From positions 1-37,082 of the forward strand of contig CAKUAS010000020.1 in NCBI GenBank assembly GCA_934636655.1: DNA of 37,082 bases, read 5' to 3'. The notes below the pieces were generated by a model. It saw nothing but the letters and a program-made list of their open reading frames with translations, did no database searches and was not told where the DNA came from. Made by a program: the position numbers and the translations under genes. The DNA comes from an uncultured Oscillospiraceae bacterium. GTDB lineage: Bacteria > Bacillota > Clostridia > Oscillospirales > Oscillospiraceae. Of the stretch, positions 22,749 to 30,507 are shown piece by piece (the first letter of the stretch is position 1; each line of letters opens with the position of its first letter).

Positions 22749-24149
22749 TCAGAATCTGAAATAAAGGAAGGGATTGTAGCTGTCGCCGATGAGAAAGATC
22801 ATGCTCAGCGCCAAAAGTACGATCGTGAGAACGCTCTTCACGGTAAACGCCGCTTTTTCGTTCATTTTGCCCGTCATCGTTCCGAACAGTCGCTTGGGAA
22901 GCTCGGTGGATGCAACGCAGCAGATAACTATGAGCACGGCCTTGGTCACGAGCGTATACACATCCATGCCGCCGACTGCTCCGTTTGCGCCGAACAGCGA
23001 ACCGAGGTACGGCAGAAGTACGCTCACATCGTCGCTTGCGAATATGACCCAGCCGATAATGATCAGCAGCAGCGCATACACATGGCGGAAAAATTTCGGC
23101 AGCTTATCCAGCGCCTTGAGCAGGAACAGCTTTTCGACAAACAGGATCACGAAATAGTACAGACCCCACATGACGAAGTTCCAGCCCGCGCCGTGCCAGA
23201 AGCCGGTGAGCGACCAGACTATCAGCAGGTTCAGCGCCTGACGGGCAAGGCCGCGGCGGTTGCCGCCGAGCGGGATGTACAGGTATTCCTTGAACCATGT
23301 GCTCAAGGTGATATGCCAGCGGCGCCAGAAGTCGGTTATCGAGACCGATTCATACGGATAACGGAAGTTTTCGGGAAATTTAAAGCCGAACATCCTGCCG
23401 AGGCCTATGGCCATGTCCGAATAGCCGGAGAAATCGAAGTATATCTGGAAAGTAAACGCCACAGCGCCCGTCCACGCCATCAGCGCGGAAACGTCGCCGC
23501 CGAGGGCATATATATCCGTCCACACCGCGCCCATCTGGTTTGCGAGAAGCACCTTTTTGCCGAGGCCGACGACAAAGCGCATGACGCCTTCGGAAAAATC
23601 GGCGGTCGTTACGCTGCGCTCGGCCAGCTGATCCTGAACGTCGGCATAGCGGACGATAGGTCCCGCAATCAGCTGCGGGAACATGGTTATATACATACCG
23701 AAGTCGATGAGATTTCGCTGAACACGAACATCGTCGCGGTAAACGTCGATGGTATAGCTCATCGCCTGGAAGGTATAGAACGAAATTCCTATGGGCAATG
23801 CGATATTGAGAAGGTCAAAGCCGGTGTTGAATATCGCGTTGATGTTGGTAATGATAAAGTCCGTGTACTTGAAAACGCTCAGAAGACCGAGATCGATGAC
23901 GACCGAGAGCACCAGCATGAGCTTCAGGCGCTTTTTGTTCGCGCGGTGCTTATCCATGAGCAGACCGAAAACGTAGTTTACCAGGATGGAGAATATCATC
24001 AGGAAAACGTACTTCGGCTCGCCCCATGCGTAGAACACAAGGCTGACTATCAGCAGAAACAGATTTCTCCCTTTCTTCGGGCAGATATAGTACCCCAATA
24101 GCACCAGGGGCAGATAAACGCATAGAAATATCGTACTGCTGAATACCAT
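22749..24149 (-). CDS. MBOAT-family membrane O-acyltransferase (AlgI/PatA-like)
   Basis: The 466-residue polytopic protein has about 11 membrane segments. It moves acetyl groups across or at the membrane to a partner that modifies an extracellular polymer. Family signatures are FSGYSDMAIGLGRMFGFKFP, FWRRWHITLSTWFKEYLYIP (invariant His region) and TGFWHGAGWNFVMWG, with the catalytic His near residue 317. GGAGAAACTTAA precedes the ATG. The next gene encodes the expected DHHW partner and the one after that a deacetylase, so the operon carries both acetylating and deacetylating steps. Confidence 0.95.
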   Translation of the reverse strand: MVFSSTIFLCVYLPLVLLGYYICPKKGRNLFLLIVSLVFYAWGEPKYVFLMIFSILVNYVFGLLMDKHRANKKRLKLMLVLSVVIDLGLLSVFKYTDFIITNINAIFNTGFDLLNIALPIGISFYTFQAMSYTIDVYRDDVRVQRNLIDFGMYITMFPQLIAGPIVRYADVQDQLAERSVTTADFSEGVMRFVVGLGKKVLLANQMGAVWTDIYALGGDVSALMAWTGAVAFTFQIYFDFSGYSDMAIGLGRMFGFKFPENFRYPYESVSITDFWRRWHITLSTWFKEYLYIPLGGNRRGLARQALNLLIVWSLTGFWHGAGWNFVMWGLYYFVILFVEKLFLLKALDKLPKFFRHVYALLLIIIGWVIFASDDVSVLLPYLGSLFGANGAVGGMDVYTLVTKAVLIVICCVASTELPKRLFGTMTGKMNEKAAFTVKSVLTIVLLALSMIFLIGDSYNPFLYFRF

Positions 24150-24162
24150 TTAAGTTTCTCCG

Positions 24163-24642
24163 TTACTTAGTAAATTCTTTGAAGGCCGTCTCCACGTTCT
24201 GCGGCGAATCGCACATAATGAGCAGAACGCAGTCGCCGATAGTCTCGACCTTGGTGCCCGATGCTCTGTCGACCTGCTCGGGCTCGTAGGTCTTATACAT
24301 CTGAACGCGCGTCTGAACGTGCTCATTGAGGCTCTCCTCCATCGCTGCAGCGTCGGATTTATCCTTCAGCTGCACGACGGCGATCTCGTATGCCATACCG
24401 TCGGCCGCATACGCGAGGAAAAAGCCGTGAATTTTATTATACTCCATATCGGATATGTATGAAAAGGCTTTTTCGGCATTTTCATCCCAACTGCCTGAAA
24501 TTTTCATCTCGGGCAGGCTCTTGTCGGCATCTACCATGCTTTTTTGCAGCTCATGCATATCGATGCTTTGGGTCTTACTGCCGCAGGCGCACAGGGAAAA
24601 CGCCATTACAGCAGCACAAATGACGCAGATAATCCTTTTCAT
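24163..24642 (-). CDS. DUF4358-type lipoprotein
   Basis: The 159-residue protein has a lipoprotein signal (IICVICAAVMAFSLCACG, lipid attachment probably at the second Cys of CAC). The mature domain (YISDMEYNKIHGFFLAYAADG, IAVVQLKDKSDAAAMEESLN) fits DUF4358, a surface lipoprotein family of clostridia with no known function. Its start overlaps the stop of the transglutaminase gene by 1 bp (TGATG), a sign of coupled translation. Its place in an O-acetylation operon suggests a role at the envelope. Confidence 0.82.
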   Translation of the reverse strand: MKRIICVICAAVMAFSLCACGSKTQSIDMHELQKSMVDADKSLPEMKISGSWDENAEKAFSYISDMEYNKIHGFFLAYAADGMAYEIAVVQLKDKSDAAAMEESLNEHVQTRVQMYKTYEPEQVDRASGTKVETIGDCVLLIMCDSPQNVETAFKEFTK

Positions 24643-25748
24643 CAGCTTATCACCGTCTTTCTGCTCGCGCCGCCGATGATAACGTCATCGCTGCCGATAT
24701 TGCCGAAGGCCTTATTTACGGCCTCGTCTATCTTCTGCTGTGTCTCGGCGTCTATATCGACATTGCTGTCGGGATCTTCGGTTTCCTTTTCGTAGCTGAG
24801 GTACACGCAGAAAACGTTATCGTCTCCGGCCTGGAGCCAGTTCCATGTAATCCCGACGCCCTTATCGCTGCCGAATGTAACAGCATTTTCGACCTGATTC
24901 ATGATGGTTTCGAGTATCGAATATGTGCCGTCGCTTACCTCCTTGCCGAAATCGAAGCTCGCAACGCCCTTTTGCGCGTCTATCGCCGCACGCAGCTGCC
25001 CGGGAACGGTGTAGATATCATCGCACCCGACTCTGTTCATGTAGGCGTAGTTATACTTATAGCCCTCGGCCGCCGGGAAGAAATCGGTGTTCCACTCCTG
25101 CATGTTCATCATCTCGGTGTCGTTGAGGTTAAAGTGCGAGAAATTTCCGCCCGGCGCGTCGGAATAAACGTCGGTGTGATACCACTGCCCGTCGAGCTTG
25201 ACAAGATCCCAGGAGTGGCCGAGGTATGAATCGTGCACGACCATGCACTCGATGTCCATCATCTGCATGAAAAGCCTGAACGTCGTAGCATAGCCGACGC
25301 AGACGGCCTGATGGTATTTAAGCACGCCGTGGGGATTGTCGACCTCGCTCCCTGCGTCGGGAATGACGGCCAGCGAGCCGTCGTCAAAGCCGATGTTAGC
25401 ACACATCCACTCGTAAACGGCAAGCTCCTTTTCATAGTCGCTCATGCCGTCTGTAATGATCTCGTCAAGAACGCTCTTTGCCATGTCGAGCGTTTCCTTG
25501 TCCGCATCCGAGAGATTGGACGCATTGCCCGACTTATATGCGTCGGATATCTGCGTTGTTGCTTTTATGATATAATCGCCGCCGATGTGAACGTCGTTTT
25601 CCTGCGCGATGTCCTCGGTATCGTCAGTACCCGCGCCGTCTTCGAGCGCCTTGACTTTAAGCATAGTAAATATGTTCAGCGCCAGCAGCAAAACCAGCAT
25701 CACCGGCGTTACGACATACATTATTCTGATAAGCTTTCTCTTTTTCAT
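24642..25748 (-). CDS. Membrane-anchored transglutaminase-like protein
   Basis: The 368-residue protein has a single N-terminal membrane anchor (IMYVVTPVMLVLLLALNIFTM) and an extracellular transglutaminase/protease-like core. The papain-type triad is visible: Cys in YHQAVCVGYATTF (about residue 149), His in YLGHSWDLV (about 178) and Asp in YHTDVYSDAP (about 193). Enzymes of this family cleave or cross-link proteins or peptidoglycan peptides. It is the first gene of the surface operon and directly follows a consensus promoter with an overlapping palindrome. The C-terminal 100 residues are acidic and unassigned. Confidence 0.9.
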   Translation of the reverse strand: MKKRKLIRIMYVVTPVMLVLLLALNIFTMLKVKALEDGAGTDDTEDIAQENDVHIGGDYIIKATTQISDAYKSGNASNLSDADKETLDMAKSVLDEIITDGMSDYEKELAVYEWMCANIGFDDGSLAVIPDAGSEVDNPHGVLKYHQAVCVGYATTFRLFMQMMDIECMVVHDSYLGHSWDLVKLDGQWYHTDVYSDAPGGNFSHFNLNDTEMMNMQEWNTDFFPAAEGYKYNYAYMNRVGCDDIYTVPGQLRAAIDAQKGVASFDFGKEVSDGTYSILETIMNQVENAVTFGSDKGVGITWNWLQAGDDNVFCVYLSYEKETEDPDSNVDIDAETQQKIDEAVNKAFGNIGSDDVIIGGASRKTVIS

Positions 25749-25819
25749 GAAAACAGCTCCTTTCGGATATTAATACGTTCGGAATCAAAAAAAGTTCCAC
25801 CCAAAACTGTGTGGTTTGC

Positions 25820-25860
25820 ATTAACACAGTTAATATACCCTGACGCACGGTCTGTGTCAA
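25820..25860 (-). promoter_or_regulatory. Promoter with overlapping palindromic operator for the surface operon
   Basis: On the minus strand, perfect TTGACA (25855-25860), 17 bp, TATATT (25832-25837). The perfect palindrome ATTAAC-ACA-GTTAAT (25820-25834) overlaps the -10 and start site, the position of a repressor operator. The start codon lies about 70 bp downstream. Confidence 0.75.
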
Positions 25861-25885
25861 TACCGAAACTGTGAATTTTCCATAC

Positions 25886-25914
25886 TTGCGCCGGACGGAA
25901 AAAAATATTATACT
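25886..25914 (+). promoter_or_regulatory. Promoter of the lipase-like gene
   Basis: TTGCGC (25886-25891), 17 bp, TATACT (25909-25914), followed by GGAGG before ATG 25948. Confidence 0.5.
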
Positions 25915-25947
25915 AAAATAGTAAAAACATTCCCACGGAGGTTTTTC

Positions 25948-27408
25948 ATGACCGATCTCAAATTCTATTTTGACGGCACGAACGGTACGCCGGTCGACGG
26001 CGAAGTGTCGGTCGACGTCATGATATCCAAGCAGGAAAAGCCGAAGGATATCGGACAGCTCAAATTCAAGTATTCCGACTCGTTTTTCCTGCACTCGGCC
26101 TGCTCATACGATCACGCGCTTGCGATAATGTCGCTGGGGCTCACGATGAGCGCGTTCACTTATAAAAAAGACGGAGATAAGCACACAAGAGCCGTCCTGC
26201 ACGCCATCGGCTGCGATGATCGAACTATCGAGAGCTTCCGTTTTGACGATCAGCAAAGCTGCGATGACACCTGCGGATATATGATCGCCGCAAAAAAGCT
26301 GCCGGACGACACCTTTCTCATCCCCGTCGTCATCCGAAGCCACGCCTACGGCGGCGAGTGGGTCAGCAATGCCCACGCCGTGGAGGATGCTTACCCCGAC
26401 CATGCGGTGGGCTTCAAGAAAGCGGCCGATATTGCCTACGACGCGCTTATGGAATACCTCACCCGCCGCGGCTTTGACCTCGGCCGGGTAAAGATCTGGG
26501 CCTGCGGCTACAGCCGCGGCGGTGCTGTGACAAATCTGCTCGGCGCGCGGCTCACATTTGAAAGCGGCATCGGCAAGGATAATGTCTTTGCCTACAGCTT
26601 CGCAACTCCCGTCACGGTGTTCGACCGCGCCAATCTCTTCACCGACAATATATTCAACATCATATCAGAGATCGACGTTGTTCCGCGCATGCCTCTTAGA
26701 TACTGGACCCTGACGCGTTACGGCACTGACATGATCGTTCCTTGCAAGGCGCGGCGCGGACTCGGCGAGTATACGCGGCTGCTCGGCCAGATGCAGGCGC
26801 AGTTTGCCGAGATCATGAACGAGCTCGGCGTTGAGGCGGACTATGTTCCGCTCGACGATCAGGAACGCGCACTCGATCTTCTGTTTGATTACATCGACGA
26901 TCTTCTCGACACGCCGGAAAAGTACCGCGACGACGGCTATCAGCAGCTTGCTATGGATTTCATGAAGAGCAGAATGCACGGCGACGTATTTGAGCTGCGC
27001 AAATTCATAAACTTCCTGCTTGACGGCAACGAGGAAATGGCAAACGAGCTGTGCTCGCTGATCGATAACTGGCACGATCTCGGCGGTCTTGAAAAGGTTC
27101 AGCGTCTCGGCATCATGATATCAAAGCGCAAGTCCGGCGATAAGTCGCCCGCGACCGAGATCATCTTCATGGTCCTCGGCATACTCTTCCGCTACACCGC
27201 CAAATTCACGGCGACCAAAGTTACGGGCGGCGGGCAGGATTATTTCTACGAGCAGCTCGTCATACTCATAATCGACGCATATCAGCACGGCGGCGACTCG
27301 TTCATACTCCAGCAGCACTGGCCGGAGGCCTACCTTGCCTGGCTCAGAGCCGCTCCGCCGGAAGATCTCTTCCGCGTCGGCAGCTACACTCGCGAATCTG
27401 TAAAATAA
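25948..27408 (+). CDS. Class 3-lipase-like alpha/beta hydrolase
   Basis: The 486-residue protein has a nucleophile elbow CGYSRGGAVTNLLG (Ser189 in GYSRG) and the downstream FAYSFATPV and IISEIDVVPRMPL passages that in class 3 lipases carry the acid residue. The His cannot be assigned securely. There is no signal peptide, so it is cytosolic or released otherwise. The C-terminal half (about 260-486) is helical and unassigned. Relatives are annotated Mbeg1-like or lipase class 3 proteins in clostridia. It is preceded by CGGAGG and followed after 14 bp by the nucleotidyltransferase. Confidence 0.8.
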   Translation: MTDLKFYFDGTNGTPVDGEVSVDVMISKQEKPKDIGQLKFKYSDSFFLHSACSYDHALAIMSLGLTMSAFTYKKDGDKHTRAVLHAIGCDDRTIESFRFDDQQSCDDTCGYMIAAKKLPDDTFLIPVVIRSHAYGGEWVSNAHAVEDAYPDHAVGFKKAADIAYDALMEYLTRRGFDLGRVKIWACGYSRGGAVTNLLGARLTFESGIGKDNVFAYSFATPVTVFDRANLFTDNIFNIISEIDVVPRMPLRYWTLTRYGTDMIVPCKARRGLGEYTRLLGQMQAQFAEIMNELGVEADYVPLDDQERALDLLFDYIDDLLDTPEKYRDDGYQQLAMDFMKSRMHGDVFELRKFINFLLDGNEEMANELCSLIDNWHDLGGLEKVQRLGIMISKRKSGDKSPATEIIFMVLGILFRYTAKFTATKVTGGGQDYFYEQLVILIIDAYQHGGDSFILQQHWPEAYLAWLRAAPPEDLFRVGSYTRESVK

Positions 27409-27422
27409 AAAGGAGAATAATT

Positions 27423-28337
27423 ATGGACAAGACTATTGTTGTCATGGCGGCCGGTCTCGGCTCGCGCTACGGCGGTGTCAAGCAGATAGAGCGCCTCGGC
27501 CCGGACGGCGAGATACTCATGGAGTACGCCATATATGACGCGATAAGCGCCGGTTTCAATAAGATCGTGCTCATAATAAAACCCGAGATATACGATGACG
27601 TAAAAGCGCTTTTCGGCGACCGCATCGAAAAAAGCACAGGTATAAAAATAGACTATGCGTTCCAGACGATAGACCGCTTCACCGAAAGCCGTCCGGAATT
27701 TAAAGGCCGTACCAAACCATTCGGCACCGTACACGCCGTCATATGCGCAAAGGATTGTATAAAAACCCCCTTTGCAGTTATGAACGCGGACGATTACTAC
27801 GGCGCGGAGGCATTCCGCGTCATGTCGAAAAAGCTCGAGGAGCTTCACGGCGCGCAGGACGCGGCCATGGTCGCATATCGGCTAAAGAACACCATAAGCC
27901 CCTTCGGCACGGTCACGCGCGGCGTGTGCATTGTCGATGACGGGCTGCTCTCCGGCGTTAAAGAGACGTATAAAATAAAGCTCATGCCCGACGGAACTAT
28001 CCGCGACACCTCCGAGTCCGAGGACGGTCCGATCCTGCCGCCTGACACCTTTGTTTCCATGAACCTCTGGGGATATCATCAGGACATACTCCCTGTCATG
28101 GAGCGGTATTTTGCCGATTTTCTCGCCGCGCTGCCGGCAGATGAGCTCAAGGCAGAATGCCTGCTGCCGACCATGATAGGCGAGCTCACCGACAGCGGCA
28201 GGATAAAGATCTCCGTTTTGAGCACGAACGACCGCTGGTTTGGCCTGACGTACAAGGAGGACAAGCCCGGCGCAGTCGCCGCACTCACCGCCCTGCACGA
28301 AAACGGCACATATCCTCCCACGCTCTGGCGGGGATGA
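27423..28337 (+). CDS. Sugar-phosphate nucleotidyltransferase family protein
   Basis: The 304-residue enzyme starts with the NTP-binding motif MAAGLGSRYGGVKQ (residues 8-21, GXGXR-type signature), has FGTVHAVICAKDCIKTPFAVMNADDYYG (the metal-binding Asp-Asp pair of the active site) and a Rossmann-like N-terminal half. Such enzymes activate sugar phosphates with UTP, TTP, CTP or GTP. The lysine of the RmlA/GalU sugar site is not obvious, so the exact substrate is open. AAGGAG precedes the start. Confidence 0.85.
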   Translation: MDKTIVVMAAGLGSRYGGVKQIERLGPDGEILMEYAIYDAISAGFNKIVLIIKPEIYDDVKALFGDRIEKSTGIKIDYAFQTIDRFTESRPEFKGRTKPFGTVHAVICAKDCIKTPFAVMNADDYYGAEAFRVMSKKLEELHGAQDAAMVAYRLKNTISPFGTVTRGVCIVDDGLLSGVKETYKIKLMPDGTIRDTSESEDGPILPPDTFVSMNLWGYHQDILPVMERYFADFLAALPADELKAECLLPTMIGELTDSGRIKISVLSTNDRWFGLTYKEDKPGAVAALTALHENGTYPPTLWRG

Positions 28338-28356
28338 CAGTTCCAGTTATTACGCA

Positions 28357-28390
28357 ACAGCCCTCGGCAGTTTAATACCGAGGGCTGTTT
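28357..28390 (+). terminator. Terminator of the lipase-nucleotidyltransferase unit
   Basis: ACAGCCCTCGG pairs with CCGAGGGCTGT, followed by TTTATC, 19 bp after the stop. Confidence 0.8.
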
Positions 28391-28474
28391 ATCATCTTGT
28401 AACTTACCAAGCTAAAAAGTGCCGAAAAACGTGTAAAACATAGTAAAACCGTCTCTTTCGAGGCAGTTTTGTGT

Positions 28475-28493
28475 TGGTGCTCCAGCGGGGATT
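28475..28493 (-). repeat. tRNA 3'-end fragment, copy 1 (att-like)
   Basis: TGGTGCTCCAGCGGGGATT is the reverse complement of a tRNA acceptor arm with CCA and part of the T arm. It breaks off inside the T loop. It is the shortest and leftmost of three copies spaced 181 and 179 bp apart. Confidence 0.75.
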
Positions 28494-28598
28494 TTGGTGC
28501 TTTTGCAAGCAAAATCCCCCGTGCTTGAAGCACAGCTTCTGCGCACCTCGGAGCTAAAAAACTGCCACTGGCAGCTTTTCTTAACGCTCCGACCCTTT

Positions 28599-28615
28599 CG
28601 GGTTCGAATCCCCGC
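28599..28615 (+). repeat. Inverted copy of the tRNA T arm
   Basis: CGGGTTCGAATCCCCGC matches the T arm of the neighbouring fragments (one base shorter in the stem) but in the opposite orientation. Confidence 0.6.
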
Positions 28616-28648
28616 AAAAAAACACCTCCCACGCCAGCGGCGTGAGAG
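28616..28648 (-). terminator. Terminator downstream of tRNA fragment copy 2
   Basis: CTCCCACGCC (28626-28635) pairs with GGCGTGAGAG (28639-28648) with one mismatch, and a T run follows on the minus strand (28616-28622). It lies where a tRNA terminator is expected after CCA. Confidence 0.65.
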
Positions 28649-28655
28649 TTATTTT

Positions 28656-28684
28656 TGGTGCTCCAGCGGGGATTCGAACCCCGG
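28656..28684 (-). repeat. tRNA 3'-end fragment, copy 2 (att-like)
   Basis: The 29 bp give the complete T arm, acceptor strand and CCA, identical to copy 3 over this length. The match ends at the variable loop. Confidence 0.8.
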
Positions 28685-28802
28685 CTTTTTGCCGCGCTTT
28701 GCGCGGAAAAGCTTTTATTTTTAATTCCTATCGCCTCGCCGCCGAAGCGGCAACCGGCGATCTCGCGTTCGTGTCCGGGGTTCTTGACAGGCACAACAGC
28801 AT

Positions 28803-28834
28803 AAAAAGAGACGGTCGTTTGACCGTCTCTTTTT
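28803..28834 (-). terminator. Terminator downstream of tRNA fragment copy 3
   Basis: AAAAAGAGACGGTC pairs with GACCGTCTCTTTTTT around a GTTT loop, 1 bp after the CCA end; T runs are present on both strands. Part of the same hairpin sequence (ACCGTCTCTTT) recurs before copy 1 at 28448-28458. Confidence 0.8.
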
Positions 28835-28879
28835 TGGTGCTCCAGCGGGGATTCGAACCCCGGACACCCTGCTTAAAAG
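28835..28879 (-). repeat. Attachment site core: 3' half of a tRNA-Lys(UUU)-type gene
   Basis: On the minus strand the 45 bp read as anticodon loop CTTTTAA, stem GCAGG, variable loop GTGTC, T arm CGGGG-TTCGAAT-CCCCG, acceptor CTGGAGC, A, CCA. All elements have canonical lengths, and the loop gives anticodon UUU. The 5' half is missing and the integrase gene takes its place. This is the typical left att site of an element inserted in the tRNA 3' end; the intact tRNA should lie at the far end, outside the window. Confidence 0.8.
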
Positions 28880-30129
28880 GGCGCGCTTCCTTCGCCAAAA
28901 GCCATTGATTTATCAACGCTTTCTTTGTTTTCATCATTGTTTGGGACCACACACGGAGCCCCAAACGCCCCGAGCACTGCATGTATAGTGTCCTCCGGGC
29001 GGTTTGCCATAAGCTTAGTATATATGTCCAGCGTAAGCTGCACAGACTTATGCCCAGCGAGATACTGCACAGTTTTTATGTTCGCGCCCGAAAGGATCAT
29101 TTCTGTTATGTATGTGTGGCGCAGTTGGTGCGGTGTTACCGGGAAGTCGATTGATATGACAATGTTATGCTTCGGGATTTTGTCTCCAAGCTTTAAGTGC
29201 TCCGTAACAGTTTTTCCGTCGACCATATGCGTTACGTCCCTTACACTCCGCACCCGTACCGCATCCCACATTTTTCTGAACGATGTCGCGGACATTGCGC
29301 CGCCATTTTTGTTGCAGATTACAAATTCGCTATTGGAGCTGTTTTTAGCCAAAGTAAGCGGTTCGATCAGTTGGGGCGGCAACGGTATATTCCGATACGC
29401 GGCATTGCTTTTAAGTAATTCGCTGACGATAGGCGCATTCTTCCCGTCCCACTTCACAGCTCGTCTTACCGCAATATACGATACGCCGTCAGATAAATAA
29501 ACCGAGTCCCACTTCAGACCGAGTATCTCTTCCCTGCGCAGGCCCGTATATAGTCCGATCATAATAAAAAGCTCTGCTCTTGTACCCTTGACTGCATCAA
29601 GCAGCCTCGTCCGCTGAGCTTTAGTGAGCGGAACTTTATCCGGGCTATCTTTGCCGCCGGCCTTGAGATCTTCACAAGGCGATTCGCTTATCAGTTTGTT
29701 CTTCACCGCACTTTTAAATATACGTTTTAGAGTTGTCACTACCTTCTGCTGCAGGCTGTGAGAGCGATCCGAAAGCGTGAGCATAAGGGCGGCAATATCA
29801 TCGGGTGTCACATCCGTTATTGGCAAGCCGCCAATAATGGGGCATATGTGATTGTTGATTGCATTCCGATAATCGTCTTTGCGCTTTTCACCTACCTCAG
29901 CAGTATAAAGCTCAAACCATTTTGCAGCATACTCGAAGACAAACGGTATTTCTTTTACGCGTGCCGCTTCAGCCAGTTCGGCTGCTCTTCTCTTTGCATT
30001 GCTGCGGCATTCGTCTTTTGTCTTTCCGTACACCGATACCCACTTGCCGGTAGCCTTATCCTTTATGCGCTTGCGATACCGCTTGCGTTTTTCATCCCAG
30101 TAAAACTCGGGGGCATTTCTTTTGGGCAT
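28873..30129 (-). CDS. Tyrosine-type site-specific integrase
   Basis: The 418-residue recombinase has a basic N-terminal arm-binding domain (RYRKRIKDKATGKWVSVYGK, AP2-like), an SAM-like core-binding domain (about 65-165) and a catalytic domain. Catalytic residues are visible: Arg198 (TGLRREE), His334 and Arg337 (HQLRHTY), His360 (GHKS) and the nucleophile Tyr370 (LDIYTKL). It is complete and should be active. The last codons (Gly-Ser-Ala-Pro-Phe-stop) run into the tRNA core, so the stop codon TAA lies in the tRNA anticodon loop. The start ATG 30129 faces the hicAB promoter across about 40 bp. Confidence 0.95.
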   Translation of the reverse strand: MPKRNAPEFYWDEKRKRYRKRIKDKATGKWVSVYGKTKDECRSNAKRRAAELAEAARVKEIPFVFEYAAKWFELYTAEVGEKRKDDYRNAINNHICPIIGGLPITDVTPDDIAALMLTLSDRSHSLQQKVVTTLKRIFKSAVKNKLISESPCEDLKAGGKDSPDKVPLTKAQRTRLLDAVKGTRAELFIMIGLYTGLRREEILGLKWDSVYLSDGVSYIAVRRAVKWDGKNAPIVSELLKSNAAYRNIPLPPQLIEPLTLAKNSSNSEFVICNKNGGAMSATSFRKMWDAVRVRSVRDVTHMVDGKTVTEHLKLGDKIPKHNIVISIDFPVTPHQLRHTYITEMILSGANIKTVQYLAGHKSVQLTLDIYTKLMANRPEDTIHAVLGAFGAPCVVPNNDENKESVDKSMAFGEGSAPF

Positions 30130-30146
30130 AATATCACCACGAAATT

Positions 30147-30199
30147 TTTACGTAAAATTACGTAAAGGTGTTGACATACGTAATCTTACGTGTTATTAT
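30147..30199 (+). promoter_or_regulatory. hicAB promoter with four TACGT operator boxes
   Basis: TTGACA (30171-30176), 17 bp, TATTAT (30194-30199) form a strong promoter. TTTACGTAAA (30147-30156), TTACGTAA (30158-30165), TACGTA (30177-30182) and TTACGTG (30186-30192) place ACGT centres 10, 18 and 10 bp apart, flanking and covering the spacer. HicB autorepression at such sites is likely; they also lie upstream of the divergent integrase. Confidence 0.7.
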
Positions 30200-30227
30200 A
30201 TATACATCCTACAGAACGGAGGTCCTC

Positions 30228-30413
30228 ATGAAATATAGCGAGCTCGAGAAACAGCTACGAAGCATTGGCTGCGTGGTTGAACGAGAAGGCAAGCGGCACA
30301 GGATTTGGTACAGCCCATTGACCGGTCAGCGGTTTTCAGTGGGTAGACACAAAACCGAAGACGTACCAAACGGAACACTAAAAACAATACGCACGAGCGC
30401 GGGGCTTGAATAA
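30228..30413 (+). CDS. hicA: HicA mRNA interferase toxin
   Basis: The 61-residue protein has the double-stranded-RNA-binding-like HicA fold: MKYSELEKQLRSIGCVVERE, then GKRHRIWYSP with the likely catalytic His24, and a C-terminal PNGTLKTIRTSAGL that matches the family tail (GTLKSILKQAGL-like). It cleaves mRNA when free of HicB. GGAGG lies 5 bp upstream of ATG 30228. The gene order toxin then antitoxin is usual for hicAB. Confidence 0.93.
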   Translation: MKYSELEKQLRSIGCVVEREGKRHRIWYSPLTGQRFSVGRHKTEDVPNGTLKTIRTSAGLE

Positions 30414-30507
30414 AGCCCCTCCTGCTCCGATAAAATATTTAAGAACAGTACAGAGAATAGTTATTAGAAGCAACAAGGTTAGAGTAAATTAGAAAGGATT
30501 GCCCAAA

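Noticed and set aside
22125..24101. 658-residue open frame on the plus strand
   Set aside because: It lies opposite the MBOAT and DHHW genes, which have clear family motifs. The frame is Arg/His/Gln-rich, typical of an antisense shadow in GC-rich codon usage.
28835..28863. Direct tRNA fragments as a CRISPR array
   Set aside because: Three imperfect copies of different length with about 150-bp intervals derived from a tRNA; no cas gene in the window.
28494..28908. Small ORFs over the tRNA fragments (products with SGDSNPG or GFEPRTPCLKG)
   Set aside because: These are known false translations of tRNA T arms and anticodon arms; no ribosome binding sites.
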